Shown: positions 29,411-37,298 of the stretch, piece after piece
Layout: the number at the start of each line of letters is the position of its first letter
Position numbering within the stretch: position 1 is the first letter of the stretch
Source of the DNA: Sulfurovaceae bacterium
GTDB taxonomy: Bacteria > Campylobacterota > Campylobacteria > Campylobacterales > Sulfurovaceae
DNA length: 64,000 nucleotides
Assembly (NCBI GenBank): GCA_028715055.1
Contig: JAQTLE010000004.1
Coordinates: 96,997-160,996 of the forward strand
Direction: 5' to 3'
Notes under the pieces: generated by a model
The model's database searches: none
What the model was told of the DNA's origin: nothing
The model's input: only the letters and a program-made list of their open reading frames with translations
Program-made: the position numbers and the translations under genes

Positions 29411-29965
29411 ATGATTATTGCAAAAGAAAATACTGTCGTATCTTTAGGGTACAGTTTAAGCGAAGCCGGCAAAAACGATATAATTGATAGTAATATTGGT
29501 TCGGCCCCTTTAGAGTTTATTACAGGCAAAGGGCATATCATACCAGGACTAGAGAATGCATTGGTAGGTATGAAAATTGGTGAAAAAGGCGATATTTTAG
29601 TAAAAGCAGCTGAGGCTTACGGTGAGATAAACCCAGAAGCTATGCAAGTTCTACCAAGAGACCAGTTTGAAGGTATTGATCTTAAAGAAGGCATGACACT
29701 TTACGGTCAAGGCGAGCATGGTCAAACTGTACAAGTTATTGTAAAATCATTTAATGATGATGAAGTAACACTTGATTTTAATCATCCGTTAGCCGGCAAA
29801 GACCTACTTTTTACAATAGAAGTAATTGATGCTAGAGAAGCTACTGCAGAAGAAGCTATGACTGGTCAATTGGCATGTGATACTGATGGTGGCTGTTGTG
29901 GCGGTCATGATCATGATCATAGCCATAGCAACAGCGGTTGTTGTGGTGGCGGACATTGCCATTAA
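29411..29965 (+). CDS. slyD: FKBP-type peptidyl-prolyl isomerase SlyD with metal-binding tail
   Basis: Cytosolic prolyl isomerase/chaperone that also stores nickel and helps hydrogenase maturation. 184 residues from ATG 29411, 6 bp after GGAG (upstream in-frame starts lack one). FKBP core split by the insert-in-flap domain: GYSLSEAGKNDIIDS, PLEFITGKGHIIPGLENAL, AYGE, DQFEGIDL, FNHPLAGKDLLF. The tail (~155-184) is packed with Cys and His (GGCCGGHDHDHSHS, GCCGGGHCH), giving about six Cys and seven His as metal ligands. Confidence 0.95.
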   Translation: MIIAKENTVVSLGYSLSEAGKNDIIDSNIGSAPLEFITGKGHIIPGLENALVGMKIGEKGDILVKAAEAYGEINPEAMQVLPRDQFEGIDLKEGMTLYGQGEHGQTVQVIVKSFNDDEVTLDFNHPLAGKDLLFTIEVIDAREATAEEAMTGQLACDTDGGCCGGHDHDHSHSNSGCCGGGHCH

Positions 29966-29973
29966 CACTTGGT

Positions 29974-29999
29974 GCAAACTCCCTTTTAGGGAGAGTTGC
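29974..29999 (+). terminator. Hairpin after slyD
   Basis: GCAAACTCCCT (29974-29984) pairs with AGGGAGAGTTGC (29988-29999) with one bulged base and a three-base loop. No T-run follows, so this may protect the 3' end rather than terminate by itself. Confidence 0.5.
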
Positions 30000-30092
30000 T
30001 CAGAATTCTTCGTTTAAATTATTATTTTCATAATACTAGCTTAACTAACCTTTTTTCTTTCATTTTATAACAAAACTCTCAAATTTTTTTAC

Positions 30093-30098
30093 TATAAT
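30093..30098 (+). promoter_or_regulatory. -10 box before the FTR-rhodanese gene
   Basis: TATAAT 34 bp before ATG 30133, downstream of a run of T. No reliable -35 element. Confidence 0.45.
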
Positions 30099-30132
30099 TC
30101 CAATAAATTTTTATATCTATTTAGGAAAATAT

Positions 30133-30873
30133 ATGGTAATTAAAATCGATACACAATCTAAAGAATTTCAAGAAGAATATGCAAAAACAGTATCTTTTAC
30201 GGATAAAGTTTGCAATCAATTCGGATTTGCATATAACCCTGAAGATGAAATAAACGAATCAGTCAAAACCGGGCTTACTAGAAATAAGTTAATTTATGGC
30301 AAAAGATATTGCCCATGCTTTATGGTAGAAGGCGAAACCGAAGAGGCAAGAAAAGCAGCTGATAATAGAGTATGCCCATGCAAACCGGCTCTTGAGCATG
30401 AGATTAAAAATGACGGACATTGTCATTGTGGTATATTTTGTACTCCTGAATATGTTGCAAGACATACTATTGAAAATAATGCGGCTCAGGTATCTCATAC
30501 GCATTCACGCGGATTGTCAAAAGAAGAATGTTTGGCACTTTTAGATCAAAATGATTTGGATTCTGATGAGCTAGAATCATTAATTGAAGCTAGAGAAATA
30601 GGTCTTGTTGATTTTATACTTGTGGATGTCAGAGAATGGATGGAAAACAAAGGTGAAAGAATAACAGGTACTGATTTCTTGATTCCAACAACTTCATTTT
30701 ACCAAGCTCTTTCACAAATAGATGAGAAAAAAGATGCGAATATCATAGTTTATTGTTTTAGTGGCAGCAGAAGTGCGTATTGTCAGCAAATTATGAAAAA
30801 AATGGGATATGGAAAAGTAACAAACCTTGCATATGGAATAGTTTCATATAAAGGTCAAACTCAAAGAGGATAG
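30133..30873 (+). CDS. Ferredoxin-thioredoxin reductase catalytic domain fused to rhodanese
   Basis: 246 residues with two domains. Residues ~20-115 match the catalytic beta chain of ferredoxin-thioredoxin reductase, which uses a [4Fe-4S] cluster next to a redox disulfide: the paired cysteines are YCPCF (60, 62), VCPCK (81, 83) and HCHCG (97, 99), plus Cys 103. Residues ~155-246 are a rhodanese-like domain with LVDVREW and active-site Cys 208 in YCFSGSRSAYC. The fusion could reduce a persulfide or disulfide on the rhodanese cysteine using ferredoxin electrons. It sits between slyD and fabD, a point where C. jejuni, from memory, has no gene. Confidence 0.88.
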   Translation: MVIKIDTQSKEFQEEYAKTVSFTDKVCNQFGFAYNPEDEINESVKTGLTRNKLIYGKRYCPCFMVEGETEEARKAADNRVCPCKPALEHEIKNDGHCHCGIFCTPEYVARHTIENNAAQVSHTHSRGLSKEECLALLDQNDLDSDELESLIEAREIGLVDFILVDVREWMENKGERITGTDFLIPTTSFYQALSQIDEKKDANIIVYCFSGSRSAYCQQIMKKMGYGKVTNLAYGIVSYKGQTQRG

Positions 30874-30890
30874 TGTATGGACTACACTAT
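30870..30890. terminator. Bidirectional-looking hairpin at the end of the FTR gene
   Basis: Perfect 8-bp stem ATAGTGTA (30870-30877) / TACACTAT (30883-30890) with a 5-nt loop, including the stop codon and followed by CTTTATTT. It lies between convergent genes, so it may end both transcripts. Confidence 0.6.
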
Positions 30891-30906
30891 CTTTATTTAA
30901 AATAGC

Positions 30907-31128
30907 TCAAACTTTAGATTTTTTATTCAAAGCAAGTATTAAAATAATACAAAAAATCAACCATAGCATAAATTGATTTGTAAATGGAAAAATCAAAAAA
31001 AATGCTATGATGCCTATCATTATAGCTGCAATTGCAAAACTCAATATAAAAAAAGTACCGATTATTAAACCAATAAATAGCAATATAAATCCAAATATAA
31101 TCCAATGCCACCATAAAGCTAAAAACAT
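30907..31128 (-). CDS. Small membrane protein resembling the NfeD N-terminal region
   Basis: 73 residues, almost entirely hydrophobic, with two or three predicted membrane helices and a basic end (NKKSKV). The pattern HWIIFGFILLFIGLIIGTFF resembles the membrane part of NfeD/YbbJ proteins, partners of SPFH/stomatin proteins; the soluble OB-fold domain is absent and no SPFH gene is adjacent. Reality as a gene is supported by a strong AGGAG site 7 bp before the ATG, read on the minus strand. Only gene on this strand between 1 and 45 kb. Function not assigned. Confidence 0.7.
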   Translation of the reverse strand: MFLALWWHWIIFGFILLFIGLIIGTFFILSFAIAAIMIGIIAFFLIFPFTNQFMLWLIFCIILILALNKKSKV

Positions 31129-31224
31129 TTCATCTCCTAATAATGTTTTAAATATTGTATCATAAAAATAGATTTAAATAAAAAATATTTCGACGCCAAT
31201 ATGTGCTCTTTTTAATGCAAATTC

Positions 31225-31252
31225 TTTACACTAAACGATGACATGGTATAAT
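31225..31252 (+). promoter_or_regulatory. Promoter of the fabD operon
   Basis: TTTACA (31225-31230), a 16-bp spacer and TATAAT (31247-31252) with TGG directly upstream (extended -10). The start ATG is 38 bp further on. Probably drives the long run fabD to envC. Confidence 0.6.
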
Positions 31253-31289
31253 ATCTTACTATTTATAATCATGTAATTAAAGGAAAAAT

Positions 31290-32231
31290 ATGTCATTAAA
31301 ATGTGCGTTTGTATTCCCTGGCCAAGGTTCACAGGCAATGGGTATGGGGAAAGATTTCTTTGAAAATTCAGGGGCTGCAAAAGAGATGTTTGCTAGTGCA
31401 AAAGAAAGAACAGGTATTGATTTTGAAACTCTTTTATTTACAGAAAATGAAAATCTATCTCAAACCGCATTTACACAGCCTGCAATATTATTAGTGAGCG
31501 CAATAGCAAACAGACTTTTTGTAGAACAAACGAGTATTGTTCCTGTGCTTACTCTTGGACATTCTTTGGGTGAGTTTTCTGCCCTTGTGGCTTCAGGCGC
31601 TCTTGATGCAATCGACGCAGTAGAGCTTGTAAATCTTCGTGGTAAATTGATGGCCGAAGCATGTTCAAAACAAGAAGTAGGCATGCTGGTTTCGCTTGGA
31701 CTTGATGATGCAACCGTTGAAGGTATTTGTGAGAATGCTAGAGCTAATGGCAAGCAAGTATGGGCTGTTAATTACAATTCAGATGGTCAGATAGTAATTG
31801 CAGGTATCAAAAAAGATCTTGAAGAATTAGTTGATGTTTTAAAAGAAGCAAAAGCAAAAAGAGCGATGCTTCTAAATATGTCAGTAGCCTCACATTGTCC
31901 ACTTCTGAATAGTGCGGTTGAGCCATTGGAAGTAAAACTGCAAGAAATGCTAAAAGAAAGTTTTATAGCCCCGGTAATATCAAATGTTACGGCACAGCCA
32001 TATAATACAAAAGCAGAAGCTTTGGAATTGCTTCCAAAACAACTTGTTATGCCTGTACTTTATAAGCAATCAATTGCAAATATTGATAATGATGTAGATT
32101 GTTATATAGAATTTGGACACGGCAATGTACTTAAAGGACTCAATAAAAGCTCAACTTCTAAACCACATTTTAATGTAAGCGATATGGCAAGCCTTGAGGC
32201 TACTATCGCTGCACTTAAAGAAATGCAATGA
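31290..32231 (+). CDS. fabD: Malonyl-CoA:ACP transacylase
   Basis: Loads malonate onto acyl carrier protein for fatty acid synthesis. 313 residues: FVFPGQGSQAMGMG, the nucleophile in GHSLGEFSAL (Ser 92), LRGKLMAEA with the carboxylate-binding Arg, SVASHCPLL with the catalytic His, and EFGHGNVLKGL. It overlaps mtnN by 4 bp. Confidence 0.96.
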   Translation: MSLKCAFVFPGQGSQAMGMGKDFFENSGAAKEMFASAKERTGIDFETLLFTENENLSQTAFTQPAILLVSAIANRLFVEQTSIVPVLTLGHSLGEFSALVASGALDAIDAVELVNLRGKLMAEACSKQEVGMLVSLGLDDATVEGICENARANGKQVWAVNYNSDGQIVIAGIKKDLEELVDVLKEAKAKRAMLLNMSVASHCPLLNSAVEPLEVKLQEMLKESFIAPVISNVTAQPYNTKAEALELLPKQLVMPVLYKQSIANIDNDVDCYIEFGHGNVLKGLNKSSTSKPHFNVSDMASLEATIAALKEMQ

Positions 32232-32914
32232 AAATAGCAATAATTGGAGCAATGAGAGAGGAGATAGATCCTCTTTTATCACATATGGACAGCGTAGAAG
32301 AGATACATTATGCTAACAATGTATATTACGAAGCTTCGTATAAAGGCAAAGAACTTGTCATTGCATATTCTAAGATAGGCAAGGTATTCTCTGCACTTAC
32401 TGCGACTATTTTAATAGAAAAATTTGGATGCAAGACGCTTCTTTTTTCTGGCGTAGCAGGAGCCATAAGCGGCGAATTAAAGATAGGTGATCTAATAATT
32501 GCAGACGGATTGTGCCAACACGATCTTGATATCACAGCTTTTGGGCATCCATATGGATTTGTACCAGAAGGTGAAGTGTGTATACCAACCGATATGTGTC
32601 TTAGAAATATTGCACACGAAGTTGCTAAAGCAAAAGGCATATCATTAAAAGAAGGAATCATAGCCACAGGAGATCAATTCGTAGCTTCAAGCGAAAGAAA
32701 AAATTGGGTAGGAGATACATTTAAAGCAGCAGCTTTAGAGATGGAAGGCGCGAGCGTAGCCGTGGTATGTGACGCGCTTGGTATCCCATTTTTTATACTA
32801 AGAGCTATTAGTGATACTGCCAATGATGAAGCCGGGGTTGATTTTGATATATTTTTAGAGAGTTCAGCTAAAATAAGTGCTGAATTTATATTGGATATGG
32901 TAGAACGCATTTGA
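32228..32914 (+). CDS. mtnN: MTA/SAH nucleosidase (also 6-amino-6-deoxyfutalosine hydrolase)
   Basis: Cleaves methylthioadenosine and S-adenosylhomocysteine; in Campylobacterota the same enzyme acts in the futalosine route to menaquinone. 228 residues: IGAMREEIDPLL with the catalytic-base Glu, FSGVAGAI, KIGDLIIAD, TGDQFV, the ribose-binding LEMEGASVA, and the catalytic Asp in ISDTAND. Coupled to fabD and the next gene by 4-bp overlaps. Confidence 0.94.
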   Translation: MKIAIIGAMREEIDPLLSHMDSVEEIHYANNVYYEASYKGKELVIAYSKIGKVFSALTATILIEKFGCKTLLFSGVAGAISGELKIGDLIIADGLCQHDLDITAFGHPYGFVPEGEVCIPTDMCLRNIAHEVAKAKGISLKEGIIATGDQFVASSERKNWVGDTFKAAALEMEGASVAVVCDALGIPFFILRAISDTANDEAGVDFDIFLESSAKISAEFILDMVERI

Positions 32915-33702
32915 AAGATACGGAAGAAAAAAAATCTATCAGCGTAAGCAAAAAACTTTTACGCATAGTAGGCAAAACAAATGCTTCGTTTAAGTTGATA
33001 AATGAAGGCGATAAAGTACTTGTCGGACTTAGTGGCGGCAAGGATTCTTTAGCACTCGTGCATATTATAAAGCATATTCAAAGACATGCGCCATTTTCAT
33101 TTGAATACGAAGCGTGTACGATTAATTACGGAATGCCAAATGAACAATATGAAGCATTGTCGGCACATTGTAAAGAACATGGAATACCTCATAATGTCTA
33201 CGAAACCAATATATTTGACATCTCTCAAGATGCAATACGCCCAAATAGTTCTTTTTGTAGTTATTTTTCGCGAATGAGAAGAGGTGCTTTGTATACTTAT
33301 GCGCAAAATGGCGGATTTAATAAAGTAGCCTTGGGACACCATCTAGATGATGCCGTGGAGAGTTTTTTTATGAATATGTTTTATAATGGAACAATGAGAA
33401 GCTTAGCTCCTATTTATAAGACAGAAAGAGGATTTCATCTAATCCGTCCTCTCATACAAGCAAGAGAATCACAAACTAGAGCTTTTGTAGAAGATAATGC
33501 TCTTGTGGCGATAGGAGATGAAGCATGTCCTGCTATGTTGAAAAATGTTAAGATGCCATTTGCTAGAGCCAAGACCAAAGAGTGGCTCTTGGATATGGAA
33601 AAAGATAATAAAAATCTTTTTAAGATGATGCAAGCATCATTATCTCATATACATGATGACACGTTTTTGGATCCTACGAGATGGAAAAGAGATGATATAT
33701 GA
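32911..33702 (+). CDS. TtcA-like PP-loop tRNA thiolation protein with altered Cys motif
   Basis: PP-loop ATPase related to TtcA, which makes 2-thiocytidine in tRNA. 263 residues from TTG 32911. ATP-pyrophosphatase motif LSGGKDSLAL (40-49), HHLDDAVESFFMN and a late Cys in ACPAML fit. TtcA normally has a CxxC holding its [4Fe-4S] cluster; here the segment is SSFCSYFSRMRRG, with Ser 113 where the first Cys is expected and only Cys 116 kept. Either the cluster is ligated differently or the chemistry has changed. Family firm, exact tRNA target uncertain. Confidence 0.8.
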   Translation: MKDTEEKKSISVSKKLLRIVGKTNASFKLINEGDKVLVGLSGGKDSLALVHIIKHIQRHAPFSFEYEACTINYGMPNEQYEALSAHCKEHGIPHNVYETNIFDISQDAIRPNSSFCSYFSRMRRGALYTYAQNGGFNKVALGHHLDDAVESFFMNMFYNGTMRSLAPIYKTERGFHLIRPLIQARESQTRAFVEDNALVAIGDEACPAMLKNVKMPFARAKTKEWLLDMEKDNKNLFKMMQASLSHIHDDTFLDPTRWKRDDI

Positions 33703-34661
33703 TAAATGCAGAACAATTTGTTGCCAATGAGTCCGGTAGGATAGATAAGATATTAGCATTGCACTTAAATGTCAGCCGTAATCAAATAGAAAAGTTTATA
33801 GAAAAAGGTTTTGTAAAAACCAATAATAAAGATGTAACAAAAACAAGCCATAAAGTATATATAGGTGATATAGTGTCATATTCTTTGCCAGAAGTTGAAA
33901 AAAAAGAAGCGATAAAAGTTGATTTTGATATAGAAGTGCTTTATGAAGATGAACACTTGATGGTAGTAAATAAGCCAAGTGGACTTGTAGTTCATCCTGC
34001 GCCAAGCGTCAAAGAACCGACTCTTGTTGATTGGCTTGTCCAAAGAGGTGTATCTCTTTCTACGCTTTCTGGAGAAGAGAGACATGGTATAGTTCATCGT
34101 ATAGACAAAGAAACAACAGGAGCTTTAGTGGTCGCTAAGAGCAATGAAGCTCATGAGGCACTAAGTCGTCAGCTTGAAGATAAAAGCATGGGGAGATACT
34201 ATATAGCTTTAATAGATTATCCGCTCAAAGATTCATGCATGGTAGAAGCTCCGATAGGCAGAAGTGTTCATAATCGTTTGAAGATGGGAGTGGCCGAAGA
34301 AGGTAAAGGCAAAAGCGCAAAAAGTGCTTTTGCGAAATTGGCGATAAATGATAATAATATCGAATTAATCGCAGCCAAATTATATACTGGCAGGACACAT
34401 CAGATAAGAGTTCATCTAGCTACTCTTGGACGGCATATTTTGGGCGATGTTCTGTATGGATATAAAGGTAAAGAAATGCCAAGAGTATTTTTACATGCCA
34501 GATTGCTTTATTTTATACATCCAATAAGCGGACAAAAGATGGAATTGGAGGCGCCGCTATTTGATGATATGAGAGATTTTATATCCAATCAATTTGGTAA
34601 CGATAAATTTGAAATATTAAAAAAAGATAATCTTCAAGGAGTTTTCGGTGCCGCACATTAA
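33699..34661 (+). CDS. rluD: RluD-like 23S rRNA pseudouridine synthase
   Basis: RluA-family enzyme with N-terminal S4 domain (GRIDKILALHLNVSRNQIEKFI) and catalytic domain containing VVNKPSGLVVHPAP, GIVHRIDKETTGALVVAK (catalytic Asp) and YTGRTHQIRVHLATLG. 320 residues. Presence of the S4 domain fits RluC/RluD; RluD is chosen by length and by the rluD-trmB order known in C. jejuni. Overlaps ttcA-like gene by 4 bp. Confidence 0.87.
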   Translation: MINAEQFVANESGRIDKILALHLNVSRNQIEKFIEKGFVKTNNKDVTKTSHKVYIGDIVSYSLPEVEKKEAIKVDFDIEVLYEDEHLMVVNKPSGLVVHPAPSVKEPTLVDWLVQRGVSLSTLSGEERHGIVHRIDKETTGALVVAKSNEAHEALSRQLEDKSMGRYYIALIDYPLKDSCMVEAPIGRSVHNRLKMGVAEEGKGKSAKSAFAKLAINDNNIELIAAKLYTGRTHQIRVHLATLGRHILGDVLYGYKGKEMPRVFLHARLLYFIHPISGQKMELEAPLFDDMRDFISNQFGNDKFEILKKDNLQGVFGAAH

Positions 34662-35826
34662 AGTAACACCAATATCAAAACAAGAGCTTGCTAATCGTGC
34701 TGAGAAACATAGTGAGCTTATAGAATTTATAGCACGCTCAGAAAATTATCCAGAAACACTTATAGGCATAAATTATCAAAATGAGAAATTTTTATTGGTA
34801 TATAAATATACCAACGATGAAGCTATGCTTAAGTACGAAAAGATTACAAGACCACTTAAATTAACACTTCTTAAAGAAGCAATCGGATTGGTTGCGAACA
34901 TATTAGAACTCAATATATTAAGCTCTAATATAGTTGATATCCGCCATAAACAACCTTTATTTGCATCAAAATATTTTAAAAGAATAGAAGATTTTATAGA
35001 TATTAAATTCGAGCATAAAAGTATAGCTATTGAAGTCGGTTTTGGAAGCGGAAGACATATTTTATATCAAGCCAAACAAAATCCGCAAACTTTATTTATA
35101 GGTATCGAGATTCATACCCCATCGGCCGGACAATTATTAAAACAAATTGAAATCCAAGGGTTGTCAAATATATGGGTAGTTAATTATGATGCCAGACTTT
35201 TTTTGGAGATGTTGCCATCAAATATCTGCAAACAAATTTTTGTTCACTTTCCTGTACCTTGGGATAAAAAACCGTCACGCAGAGTAATAGGAGATGAGTT
35301 TACGAGTGAAGCCATGAGAGTATTGGATATCGACGGTACTTTTGAGCTTCGCACGGATAGCGATCTTTATTATGAGTACGCATTACATACTTTTAGTAAA
35401 CTACCAAAACTAAAAATGGAAATAAAGAAAAATTATGCTTTGCCAATCATAAGTAAATATGAAGCAAGATGGCAAAGACAATCAAAAGATATTTATGATG
35501 TAACTCTATTATGCGACGAAAAATCAAACAAAAAACAAGAAAAATATGATTTTAATTGTTCTGATTTGAGATATAATATTGATATAGACAAGCAATTACC
35601 ACGAACCAGTCAAGTTCATGATGATTATTTTATACATTTTGAAAGATTATATAAAATGAATATGGATACACTTTTGATTAAATGCGCATTTGGTAGTTTT
35701 GCTAGACCGGAACATAAATATATAATTGTTAATAAAAATAGTTGCGAATATTATCCATCGCTGCCTATCCCATCTCATGCTAACTATAAAGCACATTTGG
35801 CAATCAAGGAGTTTTTGAATGGCTAA
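34648..35826 (+). CDS. trmB: tRNA (guanine-N7)-methyltransferase, long form
   Basis: Methylates G46 in tRNA variable loops using SAM. 392 residues from GTG 34648 with AAGGAG upstream, inside the end of rluD. The catalytic core (~120-265) has AIEVGFGSGRHILYQA, FIGIEIHTPSAGQLL, the HFPVPWDKKPSRR signature and ELRTDSDLYYEYA. About 115 N-terminal and 125 C-terminal residues flank the ~220-residue core of other bacteria, a feature of this phylum; the flanks have no recognised domain. Confidence 0.9.
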   Translation: MPHIKVTPISKQELANRAEKHSELIEFIARSENYPETLIGINYQNEKFLLVYKYTNDEAMLKYEKITRPLKLTLLKEAIGLVANILELNILSSNIVDIRHKQPLFASKYFKRIEDFIDIKFEHKSIAIEVGFGSGRHILYQAKQNPQTLFIGIEIHTPSAGQLLKQIEIQGLSNIWVVNYDARLFLEMLPSNICKQIFVHFPVPWDKKPSRRVIGDEFTSEAMRVLDIDGTFELRTDSDLYYEYALHTFSKLPKLKMEIKKNYALPIISKYEARWQRQSKDIYDVTLLCDEKSNKKQEKYDFNCSDLRYNIDIDKQLPRTSQVHDDYFIHFERLYKMNMDTLLIKCAFGSFARPEHKYIIVNKNSCEYYPSLPIPSHANYKAHLAIKEFLNG

Positions 35827-36496
35827 TGTTGTTATACAAGCTTCGGATTTGACTCTTGCATACAATAATGGTAAAAATGAAATTATAAAAAATGCTAATT
35901 TTTCTATCAAAAAAGGAGAATTTGTATTTATTACAGGACCAAGCGGAAGCGGTAAATCAACATTGCTTAAATCTTTTTATGGCCATATAAAGCCGACCCA
36001 TGGAAGTCTGATGGTCGGCGGATTAGATTTGGCAAAAATATCAAATTCAAAACTTCAAGAACTTAGAACTCATATGGGTATCGTCTTCCAAGATTATAAA
36101 TTGGTCAACGAATGGACCGTTGCTAAAAATGTTGTATTGCCTTTAATGATAGCAGGATATTCTATAGATATGCAGCATACCCAGGCTCAAAGATTATTAC
36201 GACATGTAAAATTATCGGAATATGCCAATATGTACCCGTATGAGCTTAGTGGCGGTGAACAGCAAAGAGTGGGAATTGCCAGGGCATTAGCAAAAAATCC
36301 GATGCTTATTTTAGCCGATGAACCAACCGGAAATTTGGATGAATATTCATCCAATGTTATTTGGGATTTAATGGAAAATGCATGCCAGCAACTAGAAACT
36401 ACGGTAGTAGTAGTTACACATAGGATACCTACCGTGTTTTCGTTGCAATATAGACATTTTATTATTGAAAATAAGGGTGTTTATGAAGTTCATTAA
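35819..36496 (+). CDS. ftsE: Cell-division ABC ATPase FtsE
   Basis: ATPase of the FtsEX complex, which controls septal peptidoglycan hydrolases. 225 residues: Walker A GPSGSGKS (40-47), Q-loop VFQDYKLV, signature LSGGEQQRVGIARAL, Walker B LILADEPTGNLD, H-loop VVVTHR. AAGGAG site; overlaps trmB by 8 bp and ftsX by 14 bp. Confidence 0.95.
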   Translation: MANVVIQASDLTLAYNNGKNEIIKNANFSIKKGEFVFITGPSGSGKSTLLKSFYGHIKPTHGSLMVGGLDLAKISNSKLQELRTHMGIVFQDYKLVNEWTVAKNVVLPLMIAGYSIDMQHTQAQRLLRHVKLSEYANMYPYELSGGEQQRVGIARALAKNPMLILADEPTGNLDEYSSNVIWDLMENACQQLETTVVVVTHRIPTVFSLQYRHFIIENKGVYEVH

Positions 36497-37298
36497 AGAT
36501 CACATCATGTTTATTTTGCCACTTGTTGCAATTTTGCTTGGGATCGAGTTTTTTTTGGTGTTCGACAGAATGACCGCTAGTTATGAACAACGTCTTAGAG
36601 ATGGATATTCTATGTTGGTTGTAAGTAAAGAACCGATGACATTGCAAGAACTTCAATCAATAAATTCCAATATAGGCAAAAGTACAAAAATAGAAAAAAA
36701 TGAGATTCTTAAAGAGGTTTCTTTAGGTCAAAATCCACAAGATACTCAAGAGATATTAAATGCTTTACCAAATTTTTATATTATAAAATTAGCAAAATAT
36801 TTAGATACATCTGCTCTTGATAATTTGGAAAAAGATTTGATGGCGAGCAAAAAAATAAAAAGAGTAGAAACTTTTGGAAATAGCTATAGCTCTAATTATA
36901 AACTTTTCAGTTTCATAAAATTCATACTGAAAGTATTTATTATTTTTATGAGCGTAGTGAGTCTGTTTTTGGTGATCAAACAAATGGAAGTATGGGGTTA
37001 TGTTCACAGGGAAAGAATGCAGGTTATGGAGATTTTTGGAGCACCGATAATGCTTAGAAGCGGAATATTGTTTAAAGTTGCAATAGTTGATGCATTGATC
37101 TCTACTTCTATAATAGTATTGTTTTTCTTATATTTAAAATACCAATTGGCAGGAATCAGCGAAGTAGATGCTTTGATGAATAATAGCGAATTATTGTTCC
37201 AGCCAAGTGACGCATTTATTTTATTGGCTTGCGCTATTGTCATTGTGATAATTTCGGTATATATTGTGGTGTTTTCTTCCAGGGAGAAAGAGGCGTGA
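36483..37298 (+). CDS. ftsX: Cell-division ABC permease FtsX
   Basis: Membrane partner of FtsE. 271 residues from ATG 36483 (an in-frame TTG at 36465 has no better ribosome site). N-terminal helix (~8-26), periplasmic loop, then three C-terminal helices (about 143-165, 198-217, 242-265) around the EIFGAP segment typical of FtsX. Ends in a 4-bp GTGA overlap with the EnvC gene. Divergent as usual, so identity rests partly on ftsE and envC. Confidence 0.9.
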   Translation: MKFIKDHIMFILPLVAILLGIEFFLVFDRMTASYEQRLRDGYSMLVVSKEPMTLQELQSINSNIGKSTKIEKNEILKEVSLGQNPQDTQEILNALPNFYIIKLAKYLDTSALDNLEKDLMASKKIKRVETFGNSYSSNYKLFSFIKFILKVFIIFMSVVSLFLVIKQMEVWGYVHRERMQVMEIFGAPIMLRSGILFKVAIVDALISTSIIVLFFLYLKYQLAGISEVDALMNNSELLFQPSDAFILLACAIVIVIISVYIVVFSSREKEA

